The position numbers were made by a program, and so were the translations under genes. The notes below the pieces were generated by a model. It had not been told where the DNA came from, made no database searches, and was given only the letters and a program-made list of their open reading frames with translations. Positions 50,731 to 59,182 of a stretch of DNA of 64,000 nt are shown one piece after another. The stretch spans positions 119,153-183,152 of the forward strand of contig NZ_JBLKOA010000004.1 in the NCBI RefSeq assembly GCF_051414135.1, read 5' to 3'. This stretch comes from Halovenus halobia. GTDB taxonomy: Archaea > Halobacteriota > Halobacteria > Halobacteriales > Haloarculaceae. Positions within the stretch are counted from its first letter, which is position 1. Each line of letters begins with the position of its first letter.

Positions 50731-51462
50731 TCACTCAACCCCGTCCGTAGAACGGGCGAACACTGCGAGGGGACTGCGGTACTCTTCTGCCATTGTCTCC
50801 AAAGCCCCTGGGGACGTGAGTGGAATCAAAATGAGGCCGCCAAAGATAATAATATCGGCGTACCCAGCCACGAACACGGAGACGAACGTATCGAATATCC
50901 CGAGCGTTCCACGAGCCAGCAGGCCAGTCAGGAAATAAGTAAGAAAGCCGAGGATGAAGATATTTCGGAGTTTTGAGAACAGGAGACGTCGACGACCAGA
51001 CACCGTCTGCGCTGCGCTCGTTAGCGGACCGAGTAGCACCCACAGGGCTGCGCCTAGCGACACAATCGACAGGAGGCTGAGGAGACTCCCGGCTGCCCCT
51101 GGAATGAGTTGACCGCCAGCCGTCGAGATGGTGTTTCCAATGACTGCACCAACAATAGCGAGGCGATAGCGGAGTGGTGCCCTAGCAAGCAGTCCCGTGT
51201 ACCCTGCGGCAAATCCGTAACCGACCACGTACATACTGTAGCGCAGGAGATGGACTGGATACCCCTCAGTTCCGATTGGTGCAAGGAGGCCCTGAGACAT
51301 CCCGATGTAGCCAAACAGCAAGAGGACGCTCAAACCGGCGAACGGGAGGGCCTGTGTTCGCTGTTCTCGCTCGAACTTTCTCAGACGGACCAGCGCGACC
51401 AGCAGGAAGAGCCCAGCCACAACCACGCCGATGGCGTACGTCTGAGACTCGGAAAGCACCAT
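50731..51462 (-). CDS. Opsin-like seven-helix membrane protein lacking the retinal lysine
   Basis: The product has 243 residues and seven hydrophobic segments (about 10-27, 38-60, 68-94, 99-120, 123-146, 164-183, 190-215). Compared by eye with bacteriorhodopsin, the helix C start LLRYSMYVV lines up with WARYADWLF (Arg and Tyr kept, Asp85 replaced by Met77). LRNIFILGFLTYFLTGLL resembles helix F, and AGYADIIIFGGLIL resembles helix G, ending in the same GLIL. Helix G has no Lys; the only lysines are K29 and K164. It therefore probably cannot form a Schiff base with retinal. It may be a rhodopsin-family signalling or structural protein. Another 7TM family remains possible. Confidence 0.65.
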   Translation of the reverse strand: MVLSESQTYAIGVVVAGLFLLVALVRLRKFEREQRTQALPFAGLSVLLLFGYIGMSQGLLAPIGTEGYPVHLLRYSMYVVGYGFAAGYTGLLARAPLRYRLAIVGAVIGNTISTAGGQLIPGAAGSLLSLLSIVSLGAALWVLLGPLTSAAQTVSGRRRLLFSKLRNIFILGFLTYFLTGLLARGTLGIFDTFVSVFVAGYADIIIFGGLILIPLTSPGALETMAEEYRSPLAVFARSTDGVE

Positions 51463-51787
51463 ATATCTGCCGTGGGGTCGAAGCGGATTAACTCTACAGG
51501 TCCAGTTTTCAGTTTTGATTCGACGGCTTACCTAGCGTGGTCCAGAGAACGATTGTCTTCCCCTTCTGTGCCCGCTACGCGGAGCGTCTTCACGCTTTGC
51601 CGTGTTCGTCAAGATTCTTCGATCGTCTCGGATATGTGCTACAAGGCTTCTGTACTGTTCTGTGGTGAGTGGCTCTGTTACCACTACCCTCCGAAACCTG
51701 TTCGAGATGATGTCGTGGGCGAGATTGCCGACGAGCAGTACCACGTCGGTGCGCCTACTCGACTCCGCCTCCCGAGGGTCCAGCGTC
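51463..51787. other. Gene-free gap between opsin-like gene and uvrC
   Basis: The 325 nt hold no convincing gene. A minus-strand frame (51532-51882) overlaps the end of uvrC and reads DVVLLVGNLAHDIISNRF in its middle, but starts inside uvrC, is Arg/Ser-rich at both ends and has no recognisable family. It could be a decayed gene. A small hairpin CCGCTACGCGGAGCG lies near 51571-51585. Confidence 0.35.
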
Positions 51788-53551
51788 TCACAACTGCCGG
51801 TCAAGTTGTTCGGCCGTCTGCTCACCCACGCCATCGACTGCCCGGAGTTCCTCGACGGTCGCCTCTCGGATGCCGTCGACACTGCCGAACCGACCTAGCA
51901 GGCCTTTTCGTGTTTCGGGGCCGACGCCGTCGATATCGTCCAGTGCGGTCGAGACATCGTCTCGTAGCGTCTCGTGGTACTGGACCGCAAAACGGTGGGC
52001 TTCGTCGCGCACCCGCTGGAGCAGTTTGAGTTTCTCGTCGCTTTTGTCCCAGTCGTAGGTTCGCTCGGGCGTAACCACGAGTTCCTCAGCCTTGGCGAGC
52101 GCCACGGCGGGCACGTCCCAGCCGACGCCTGCGAGGGCGTCCCGAGCAGCCCCAAGTTGGCCCTCGCCGCCGTCGATGAGCAGTAGGTCTGGGTCTGGGC
52201 GGTCGTCGCGGCCCTCGACTGCGCGCTCGGCACGCCACTGCACCAGTTGGCGCATATTCTCGTAGTCGTCGTTCGTCTCGGTGAGTTTCTTCCGACGGTA
52301 ACCGCTCTTGTCTGGAGACCCGTCGACGAAACAGACGTTGCTGCCGACGACCGCTCGCCCCTGCGAGTGGCTGACGTCGAACCCCTCGATTCGGTTTGCG
52401 GCGTCGAGACCGAGCGCCGTTGCCAGCGCTCTCGTCCCGTCACGTTCGCGTTCCTGTCGGCGGGCGTTTTTCATCGCCAGGTCGACCAGCGTTGCCTCCC
52501 GGCCAGCGCCCGGAATCCGGAGTTCGACGCCGGCCTCACTCAGCCACTCGTCCAGTCCATCGCCAACTGGTTGTTCCGGTGTCAACAGCCGGTCCGGAAG
52601 CTCTGTGCCGGCGTAGTACTGCGGAATGAACGCACCCAGCACCGCACCGGGGTCCGAGGAGTCCGGCAGCCCCGTTCCGGCAGTCTCGTCGTCGGGCACC
52701 GCGAGGGAGTGCTGTTCGCGCTCGACCAACTGCCCGCCCTCGGCGCGCAACAGCGCAACCGTTGGCTCGGACCCGGCCAGTGACACGCCGAGCACGTCGG
52801 TTCGGCGGCCGTCGCCCTCGGCACTGGTGACTGCCTCGCCGCCGGTCTGGCGGAACCGCTTGACGGCGTCGAGCATATCCCGGAGATTTGCCGCCCGCTC
52901 GAAGCGCTCGTCCTGTGCAGCTTGTTCCATTTCGTTACGGAGTGGTTCGGCCAGCACGCCCGTCTCGCCGTTGAAAAACCGCTTGACGGATTCGACATCT
53001 TCGAGATACTCCTCGTGGCTAATCTCGCCAGTGCAGGGAGCAGTACAGAGTCCGATATCGTAGTCGAGACAGGGTCGGTCTCGGTTGGCGAACTTGTGGT
53101 CCGAACAGCCCCGCAGGCCGTAGACATCTCGGAGCGCCTTGCAGACTGTTTCTACAGTCCCTTTCTCGGTGAAGGGGCCGAAGACGGTCGACCCGCTTTC
53201 GGGGTCGCGAGTGATCCGTAGCTGTGGATACTCGTGGCCGGTCAGCGCCACCAGCGGGTAGGACTTGTCGTCCTTTAGCCGGACGTTGTACTTCGGCCGG
53301 TGGCGCTTGATGAGATTGGCTTCGAGCAGGAGTGCCTGTGACTCTGTGTCCGTGACGGCGATATCGAGGTCGTCAGCCCGAGCGACCATCTGGCGGATGC
53401 GTTCACTTCGGGGGTCCGCATACGAGCGCACCCGGTCGCGCAGTTCGACGGCCTTGCCGACGTACAGCACCCGCTCGCCGTCGAGAAACTGATAGACGCC
53501 GGGCTCGGTGGGCAACGCCGACGCGCGCTCGCGGACGGTCTCCGCTTTCAT
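51788..53551 (-). CDS. uvrC: Excinuclease ABC subunit C
   Basis: The 587-residue protein has all UvrC parts in order: GIY-YIG nuclease at about 12-90 (GVYQFLDGERVLYVGKA), a cysteine-bearing region (CLDYDIGLCTAPC) and the UVR motif near 195-230. An RNase H-like nuclease core follows, with EGFDVSHSQGRAVVGS and LLIDGGEGQLGAA, and helix-hairpin-helix repeats at the C-terminus (GVGPETRKGLLGRFG). It makes the two incisions in nucleotide excision repair with UvrA and UvrB, which are not in this window. Confidence 0.96.
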   Translation of the reverse strand: MKAETVRERASALPTEPGVYQFLDGERVLYVGKAVELRDRVRSYADPRSERIRQMVARADDLDIAVTDTESQALLLEANLIKRHRPKYNVRLKDDKSYPLVALTGHEYPQLRITRDPESGSTVFGPFTEKGTVETVCKALRDVYGLRGCSDHKFANRDRPCLDYDIGLCTAPCTGEISHEEYLEDVESVKRFFNGETGVLAEPLRNEMEQAAQDERFERAANLRDMLDAVKRFRQTGGEAVTSAEGDGRRTDVLGVSLAGSEPTVALLRAEGGQLVEREQHSLAVPDDETAGTGLPDSSDPGAVLGAFIPQYYAGTELPDRLLTPEQPVGDGLDEWLSEAGVELRIPGAGREATLVDLAMKNARRQERERDGTRALATALGLDAANRIEGFDVSHSQGRAVVGSNVCFVDGSPDKSGYRRKKLTETNDDYENMRQLVQWRAERAVEGRDDRPDPDLLLIDGGEGQLGAARDALAGVGWDVPAVALAKAEELVVTPERTYDWDKSDEKLKLLQRVRDEAHRFAVQYHETLRDDVSTALDDIDGVGPETRKGLLGRFGSVDGIREATVEELRAVDGVGEQTAEQLDRQL

Positions 53552-53590
53552 TGCTCGTCTGTAGGCGTTGGATTGGCTTTGGTCCGTCGC

Positions 53591-54211
53591 TTAGAAGATA
53601 TCTCCCGGGAGCAGTGAGGCAACTCTGGACGCATCAGTGCCTTCTATCCCCAGCGCGCTCTCAACTGTTCGTATCACTCTGTCTGGCTCATCTGGACGTG
53701 GGAGATGAATATTCTCGCGGTCGCCAGCGATTGCAATCTCGAGTGTCGGTGTCCGTCTGAGCCAGTAGACCGCAAAGATGGCGACGGCGATGAGAAGTCC
53801 AACTGCGCCGATGGTCCGCATGAGCGCGTCGAGCTGTGAAAAGAAACTCAACATCCCTTGTGCGAGGCCAACAATGCCGCCAGCGCCGGTCTCCTGTGTC
53901 GCCTGTGCATCGAAGCTCACATCGCCGATAAGCCCGCCGAAGTCGATGAAGACGCCAGCTAACAGGAGCATAGCGCTGTATACGCCGTACCGAATACTTC
54001 GTTCGGCGAGTCCTGTCGACGAGAGCGCACCGGTAGTGATACCGGCGACGTTTGGTCGGTCGACTTGCTGGAAGTTCGCGCCAGCCATATTTGGGGTGAA
54101 TGTCAGTACGCGGTGGCTCGTAACGACGATTCCTGCGTCGCCAACGTCAACGACCTCCTCGACTGACTCACCCGAGTAGAGGAGGTCTTCGACCTGCGAC
54201 TGCCACTCCAT
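53591..54211 (-). CDS. Membrane protein with PH-like N-terminus
   Basis: The product has 206 residues. A short strand-rich start (EEVVDVGDAGIVVTSHRVLT) looks like the bPH-type domains that precede membrane segments in many archaeal proteins. Two hydrophobic segments follow, at about 80-100 and 130-152. A C-terminal soluble part has another strand-rich block (TLEIAIAGDRENIHLPRPDE). Function unknown. It lies 39 nt upstream of uvrC on the same strand in the transcription sense, so the two may share a transcript. Confidence 0.6.
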   Translation of the reverse strand: MEWQSQVEDLLYSGESVEEVVDVGDAGIVVTSHRVLTFTPNMAGANFQQVDRPNVAGITTGALSSTGLAERSIRYGVYSAMLLLAGVFIDFGGLIGDVSFDAQATQETGAGGIVGLAQGMLSFFSQLDALMRTIGAVGLLIAVAIFAVYWLRRTPTLEIAIAGDRENIHLPRPDEPDRVIRTVESALGIEGTDASRVASLLPGDIF

Positions 54212-54318
54212 ATTCCATCGTACTTGCCCGACTCGTATTACTTCGACGCCCCGTTATCGTTCCTGAGAACTCTTCGCGCTCCGGAGCATACAACAGGAGT
54301 GAGCGGCAAGGGGGGTGT

Positions 54319-54585
54319 ATGACTGAGGCCCAACGGGTCTGGCTGGTCGAGCGCAGTTACGGCAACGACGAAGACCTGGTGACGCTCGTGTTCGCGACGA
54401 TAGACGGGGAGAAACACCGCAAGAAACAGCTCTCACACAATATGCTCTACGGCAAGACGATCACCGCTGCCCGGGAGGAGTCGCTCGACGACCTCGACGA
54501 TGTGAAAGACCCCGAGACTCGCGAACGGTACGCCAACGAAGCCAGTCGAATGGCCGAGAAACACGACCCTGACGACGAAGTCTAA
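54319..54585 (+). CDS. Small conserved acidic protein
   Basis: The 88-residue protein opens VWLVERSYGNDEDLVTLVFA and continues with a basic patch KHRKKQLSHNML before an acidic helical tail. It looks like a small nucleic-acid- or protein-binding factor, but no named family is recognised. Its stop (TAA) interlocks with that of ligA (TAG) over 4 bp. Confidence 0.65.
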   Translation: MTEAQRVWLVERSYGNDEDLVTLVFATIDGEKHRKKQLSHNMLYGKTITAAREESLDDLDDVKDPETRERYANEASRMAEKHDPDDEV

Positions 54586-56660
54586 GCCTCGATGCCTCGG
54601 TCGGCGAGTAGTTCCTGAAACTCTGTTTCCGATAGCGTTGGCACGTCCTCAGCAGCGGCGTCGTCCTGTTTCGTCTGGCCCGGATTCTCCCCGACGACGA
54701 GATAATCAGTGTTCCCCGAGACGCTGCTTGTTGCGTTCCCACCGTGGCTCTCGATGAGGTCCTGCGCCTCAGAGCGCGTCATCTCTTCGAGCGAGCCGGT
54801 GAAGACGAACGTCTTACCTTCGAGGGAATTCCCACGATCAGTGTCGTCTTCTTGCGGGTCGACGTGTTCGAGCAGTCGGTCAATTGCCGCTGCCGTCTCT
54901 TCAGTTTCGAAGAAGGTTCGAATCGCCTCAGCGACTTTCGGCCCCACGTCGGGCACTGCCTGTAACTGCTCGGCGCTCGCGGTTCGAATACCCTCGAAGG
55001 TTTCGAACTCTGCAGCGAGTGTTCGGGCGGTCGTCTGTCCGACCTCCGGGACCCCGATTGCCGTGAGAAATGCCGCAAGCGGTGGCTCCCGAGTCGCTTC
55101 GATCTCGGCGAGCAGATTCTCTGCGCTCTGTTCGCCCCAGCCCTCCAGATCGGTCAGTTCCTCGACGGTGAGTTCGTACAGGTCTGCTGGCTCTCCGACA
55201 AGGCCAGCCTCGATCAACTGCTCGACGCGTTGTTCGCCCAGTCCCTCGATGTCGAGTGCGTCCCGCGTGGCGTAGTGCTGGATTGCCTGTTCGCGCTGGG
55301 CTGGACAGCCCAGTCCGGCCGGACAGAACGCCAGCGGCCCGTCTCGGCTGACTTCGGTCCCGCACGCCGGGCAGGTCTCGGGAAACTCGAAGTGTCCGTC
55401 GTCGCCGTCGACAACCTCGCTTACGTCGGGAATCACGTCGCCCGCCCGCTTGACGCGAACTTCGTCGCCAACGTCGACACCGAGACGAGCAATTTCTTCG
55501 GGATTGTGGAGGCTGGCCCGTGAGACGGTGACGCCGCCAACGTCGACGGGGTCGAGCAGTGCGACCGGGGTGAGCCGACCGGTTCGCCCGACCTGTACGA
55601 CGATGTCGCGGACGGTCGTCTCGCCGCTTCTGGCCGGGAACTTGTAGGCGAAGGCCCACCGCGGCGCGCGGGCAGTCGCTCCCAACTGCTCGCAGGCCGC
55701 GCGGTCGTTTACCGAAATCACCGTGCCGTCGATTTCGTAATCGAGGTTGTCTCGCTGTTCGAGCAGTCGGTCACGGTAGACGATGGCGTCTTCGATGCTG
55801 TCGACGCGCTCGACGCGCTCGGCAACGCGCAGACCCCACTGCGGGAACCGCTCGTAAATCTCGCTGGTGCGCTCGAACTCGGTAGTCGAATCGAGCACGG
55901 AGAAGAAGTAGACGGTCAGCGGTCGCTCGGCAACGACGCTCGGGTCGAGTTGGCGGAGCGTCCCGGCGGCGGCGTTCCGCGGGTTGGCGAACGGCTCCTT
56001 CCCTGCCTCGACACGTTCGCGGTTGTGTTCCTGGAACGCCGTCCGCGGCATGAGTACCTCGCCGCGGACGGTCAGTTCCTCGGGGTAGTCGCCACGGAGT
56101 CGCTCGGGTACGGCAGGGATGGTCCGTACCTGCTCGGTCACGTCGTCGCCGCGCTCGCCGTCCCCGCGAGTTGCGGCGCGCTCGTAGCGCCCCTCCTCGT
56201 AGACGATTTCGACAGAGAGCCCGTCAAATTTCGGTTCACAGAAGTACTCGACAGCGTCGACGCCGAGGTCACTTCGCACTCGGTCGTCGAACTCCCGAAC
56301 CTCCTCGGCCTCGCCGCTCTGGTCGAGCGAGCGCATCACGGCCACGTGCTCGACCGTATCGAGTTCGTCGAGTGGGTCGGCGCCGACTCGCTGGGTTGGG
56401 CTGCCATCGGTGTCGAGTTCAAACTCCGTTTCCAACTGTTGCAGCCGGTCGAACAGCGCGTCGTAGGTCCGGTCACCGATTACTGGCTCTGCCGCGACGT
56501 AGTACCGGTAGTCGTGATACCGGATGGCCTCCCGCAACTGGGCAACCTGCTCGCGGGCCGTCTCGGCGTCGAGCTCTTCGACCGGCGCAAACTCCGCCTC
56601 CGGGTCCGACACGTAGGGATTATCTGCTGGTTCCTGCTCGGCTGTCTCCATCGCCAGCAA
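54582..56660 (-). CDS. ligA: NAD-dependent DNA ligase
   Basis: The 692-residue protein has the full bacterial-type LigA layout. The Ia domain has YHDYRYYVAAEPVIGDRTYD. The adenylation motif CEPKFDGLS puts the nucleotidyl Lys at 144. The OB fold is followed by a four-Cys zinc finger (CPACG and CPAGLGC), helix-hairpin-helix repeats (EGWGEQSAENLL) and a C-terminal BRCT domain (GKTFVFTGSLEEMTRSEAQD). NAD-dependent ligase in an archaeon is a known haloarchaeal feature, thought to be acquired from bacteria; the ATP-dependent ligase would be elsewhere. Confidence 0.96.
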   Translation of the reverse strand: MLAMETAEQEPADNPYVSDPEAEFAPVEELDAETAREQVAQLREAIRYHDYRYYVAAEPVIGDRTYDALFDRLQQLETEFELDTDGSPTQRVGADPLDELDTVEHVAVMRSLDQSGEAEEVREFDDRVRSDLGVDAVEYFCEPKFDGLSVEIVYEEGRYERAATRGDGERGDDVTEQVRTIPAVPERLRGDYPEELTVRGEVLMPRTAFQEHNRERVEAGKEPFANPRNAAAGTLRQLDPSVVAERPLTVYFFSVLDSTTEFERTSEIYERFPQWGLRVAERVERVDSIEDAIVYRDRLLEQRDNLDYEIDGTVISVNDRAACEQLGATARAPRWAFAYKFPARSGETTVRDIVVQVGRTGRLTPVALLDPVDVGGVTVSRASLHNPEEIARLGVDVGDEVRVKRAGDVIPDVSEVVDGDDGHFEFPETCPACGTEVSRDGPLAFCPAGLGCPAQREQAIQHYATRDALDIEGLGEQRVEQLIEAGLVGEPADLYELTVEELTDLEGWGEQSAENLLAEIEATREPPLAAFLTAIGVPEVGQTTARTLAAEFETFEGIRTASAEQLQAVPDVGPKVAEAIRTFFETEETAAAIDRLLEHVDPQEDDTDRGNSLEGKTFVFTGSLEEMTRSEAQDLIESHGGNATSSVSGNTDYLVVGENPGQTKQDDAAAEDVPTLSETEFQELLADRGIEA

Positions 56661-56735
56661 CGTAGGGTGGCAGAGTAAAATGTCCGGCGGGTTCGACGCG
56701 ACCGATGGCCGCGGCTATCGAGTCAGCACACGAAT

Positions 56736-56742
56736 AAAAAAA
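56736..56742 (-). terminator. U7 tract downstream of the 45-codon gene
   Basis: On the minus strand seven Ts lie 30 nt past the stop of the small acidic gene at 56773-56910 and before ligA. This is a good archaeal U-tract terminator and supports an independent short transcript. Confidence 0.5.
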
Positions 56743-56772
56743 CTGCAGGGAGTGCGTGACGCGAGTTCTGGC

Positions 56773-56910
56773 CTACTCTTCGTCCTCGTCCTCGTCGCCC
56801 CCGTCAGTCACGAGTTCCGTCTCAGCACTGCTCTGTTCGTTCAGGAACTCTGGGTCGGACTCGGTCTGTTCTTCGATGCTGTCATCCCGGTATGAGAACC
56901 CATGACACAT
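56773..56910 (-). CDS. 45-residue acidic protein
   Basis: The frame encodes MCHGFSYRDDSIEEQTESDP and continues EFLNEQSSAETELVTDGG before a run of D/E. The opening MCHGFSYRD matches a small haloarchaeal protein type that I recall from many genomes, with one Cys-His pair at the start and an acidic tail. It is below usual length cut-offs. A U7 tract follows 30 nt after its stop. It sits upstream of ligA on the same strand. Function unknown; a metal- or redox-related role is only a guess. Confidence 0.6.
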   Translation of the reverse strand: MCHGFSYRDDSIEEQTESDPEFLNEQSSAETELVTDGGDEDEDEE

Positions 56911-56991
56911 GGTTCAACAACTAGTTGGTCTGGACGCTCTTGAAAGTTTTGTAGAAACAGATAGTCTGTTTCGGTGACGATATCGCAGAAC

Positions 56992-58092
56992 TCAGAGGTC
57001 GGCCACGTCTTCGATGGCGTCGGTGAGTTCCCTGACGCTCTCGACGGTATGCTCGCCCATGTGGCCGATGCGGAAGCTCTCCTCGCCAATGTCGCCGTAG
57101 CCGCTGGAGAACACAAAGTCGTACTCCTCGGAGACTTGTTCGACGGTTTCCGCGACGTTGATTCCCTGCGTGTTCTCGACACAGGTCACGGTCTGGGATT
57201 CGTAGCCCTCCTCGGGGAACAGGCCAAAGTGTTCACGTGCCCAGTCGCGGGTGTACTCGGCCATCTCCCGGTGGCGCTGGTTGCGGGCGTCGTGGCCCTC
57301 TTCGAGCATGTGTTTCATCTGCTTGCGGTAGGCGAGCATAATCGGAATTGCGGGCGTGGAGTGGGTCTGGCCCTTCCGGTCGTAGTAGTCGAGACAGCGC
57401 TGGAACCCGCCGTACCACGACGCGGAGTCTTTCTCCAGTTCTCGCTCGTAGGCGTCGTCGCTGACGGTACAGACCGCAAGCCCCGGCGGCATCGCGAAGG
57501 CTTTCTGGGTCGACGTGAAGATGGCGTCGATGTTGTGGCCCTCGATGTCGATGAAATCTCCGCCGAGACAGGAGATTGCGTCGACGATGAAGTAGGTGTC
57601 TGGGTAGTCACCGAGCAGGTCACCAATCTCTTCGACAGGATTGCGGACGCCAGTCGAGGTCTCGTTCATCACCATCCCGACAGCGTCGTACTCGTTCTCG
57701 TCGAGCGCGTCGCGGATGTCCTCGGGTTTGACGGCCTGTCCCCAGTCGTACTCGACGCGGTCGACAGACTTGCCGAGTCGCTCGGCGACGTTTGCCTGTC
57801 GTTCGCTGAAGGCTCCGCTGGTTGGCACGAGCATCTGCTCGTCGACGAGATTCAGCGTCGTCGACTCCCAGAACTCGGTTCCTGACGCGGTCAGGACGAT
57901 GACCTCCTGGTCGGTGTCGAGAAAGTCCTTGGTGTCTTCGACAATCGTTGTGTAGAGGTCAGTCATCCGGTCCATCCGGTGGCCGAACATCGGTTCAGCC
58001 ATCGCCTCGATCACGTCTTCGCGGACCTCCGTCGGTCCCGGCAGATACAGCGTCTTCTCCTGATAATCGCCTGTGTATTCCTGTTTGTTCAC
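56992..58092 (-). CDS. Alanine-glyoxylate/serine-pyruvate-type aminotransferase
   Basis: The product is a PLP enzyme of 366 residues from the GTG at 58092 (MNKQEYTGDYQEKTLYLPGP). Family blocks are PTEVREDVIEAMAEPMFGHR, LTASGTEFWESTTLNLV, IVDAISCLGGDFIDIE and FTSTQKAFAMPPGLAV, the last with the PLP Lys. It belongs to the class V group with alanine-glyoxylate and serine-pyruvate aminotransferases. An ATG at 58131 would add 13 residues without family character, so the GTG is preferred. It may act in glycine/serine metabolism. Confidence 0.87.
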   Translation of the reverse strand: MNKQEYTGDYQEKTLYLPGPTEVREDVIEAMAEPMFGHRMDRMTDLYTTIVEDTKDFLDTDQEVIVLTASGTEFWESTTLNLVDEQMLVPTSGAFSERQANVAERLGKSVDRVEYDWGQAVKPEDIRDALDENEYDAVGMVMNETSTGVRNPVEEIGDLLGDYPDTYFIVDAISCLGGDFIDIEGHNIDAIFTSTQKAFAMPPGLAVCTVSDDAYERELEKDSASWYGGFQRCLDYYDRKGQTHSTPAIPIMLAYRKQMKHMLEEGHDARNQRHREMAEYTRDWAREHFGLFPEEGYESQTVTCVENTQGINVAETVEQVSEEYDFVFSSGYGDIGEESFRIGHMGEHTVESVRELTDAIEDVADL

Positions 58093-58156
58093 GGAAACCA
58101 CCTGTTCGTGTAGGCTACCCTGCGAGGGCATCGGGTATGGGAGTTTTGATTGGTGC

Positions 58157-58624
58157 TCACGCTGAGCGAACGAGCAAGAGTGCGTCTTCGCCGTCGTCGT
58201 AGTAGCCGTCAATGCTGCGCTGTTGTTCGAAGCCGTGGGCGCGGTAGAGTTCGATTGCCCGTTGGTTGCCTTCCCGAACTTCGAGTTTGATTGCGTGCAC
58301 ACCCTGCGATTCGAGCGTGCCGATGGCGTGTCGGAGCAGTTCGGTTCCGACGCCGTTGCCGCGGGCGTCCTGCCGGACGGCGAGGTCCTTGATGTGGCCG
58401 AGTGGAATCCCCTGATTCGAGACAGTGTCGGCAACGACGTAGCCGAGCACCGACTCCTCCATCGCGACCAGAAAGCCGGGGTCGCCGAGATACTGCTCGA
58501 AGGCGCTGAACGGCCACGGCTGCGAGAACGAATCGGTCTCGATTCGGTAGACGCCGAGCAGGTCTGCCCGCTCGGCCGGCCGAATATCGACCTCCGGCTG
58601 GTCCGCTGGTGGTGCCGTCGTCAC
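58157..58624 (-). CDS. rimI: Ribosomal protein S18-alanine N-acetyltransferase-like
   Basis: The 155 residues form a GNAT domain. The acetyl-CoA loop is HIKDLAVRQDARGNGVGTEL (R-x-x-G-x-G pattern within it), preceded by FSQPWPFSAFEQYLG as in RimI/Ard1-type enzymes and followed by LEVREGNQRAIELYRAHGF. Archaeal RimI relatives acetylate N-termini of proteins, including ribosomal ones; substrate range is broader than in bacteria. It lies 64 nt upstream of the aminotransferase on the same strand. Confidence 0.85.
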   Translation of the reverse strand: MTTAPPADQPEVDIRPAERADLLGVYRIETDSFSQPWPFSAFEQYLGDPGFLVAMEESVLGYVVADTVSNQGIPLGHIKDLAVRQDARGNGVGTELLRHAIGTLESQGVHAIKLEVREGNQRAIELYRAHGFEQQRSIDGYYDDGEDALLLVRSA

Positions 58625-58715
58625 ACGCGTTCGTAGGACAGCGCCCCCTAAATGTGTGATGGCAGTTCACACACGAGACAGCAAACGGTTTCGCCGCTCG
58701 CCTCTTACCGTGGGT

Positions 58716-59138
58716 ATGGCCGAGTTCAATCTGCACGCCCGACTGGACCGCACCGAGGAAACCGACGCGACAGCCATCTACGAGGAGTACACCGAGTCGT
58801 CCGACACAGTGACGATGGCCGAAACGGAGGCGACCGACCCCGACGACGACCCTGACGTACTCACGCCGACCGAGTATCTCGAAATCGACGGGATCGAGAC
58901 GTTCGCCGAGATTTACACCGACCTCGTCGACCATCCCGCTGTTGTCGGGCTCTCGCTGCGCGGGCCGACCGCCGACCGGTATCCGCTGCCGGTGCAACAC
59001 CACGCACTCCAGCAGATTGGCGACCCGACGCTGTACGAGTTTCACGCCCTCGACGGACAGGTGACGCTGGTTATCGCCGAGAGTGAACTCGAATTGAACG
59101 AACTTCACCAGGAAATACCGGACCCGGCACTGGGCTAA
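58716..59138 (+). CDS. Conserved haloarchaeal protein of unknown function
   Basis: The 140-residue acidic protein has a charged N-terminus (ATAIYEEYTESSDTVTMAET), then a folded part with DGIETFAEIYTDLVDHPAVV and a closing VTLVIAESELELNELHQE. No family name can be given with confidence. It is divergent from rimI with a 91-nt gap. The frame is open 20 codons upstream without conserved features, so the ATG giving MAEFNLHARL is used. Confidence 0.65.
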   Translation: MAEFNLHARLDRTEETDATAIYEEYTESSDTVTMAETEATDPDDDPDVLTPTEYLEIDGIETFAEIYTDLVDHPAVVGLSLRGPTADRYPLPVQHHALQQIGDPTLYEFHALDGQVTLVIAESELELNELHQEIPDPALG

Positions 59139-59182
59139 TCTCTAGCCAAAACTAGTTGTGTTCGTGCTCACAATACGACTGT

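Noticed and set aside
51532..51882. 116-codon minus-strand frame at the end of uvrC
   Set aside because: It begins inside uvrC, has Arg/Ser-rich ends and no recognised homologue; noted only as a possible decayed gene.
54582..56660. Bacterial-type ligase as evidence of recent transfer
   Set aside because: NAD-dependent ligase is widespread in haloarchaea and its base composition here looks like its neighbours, so an old acquisition is more likely.
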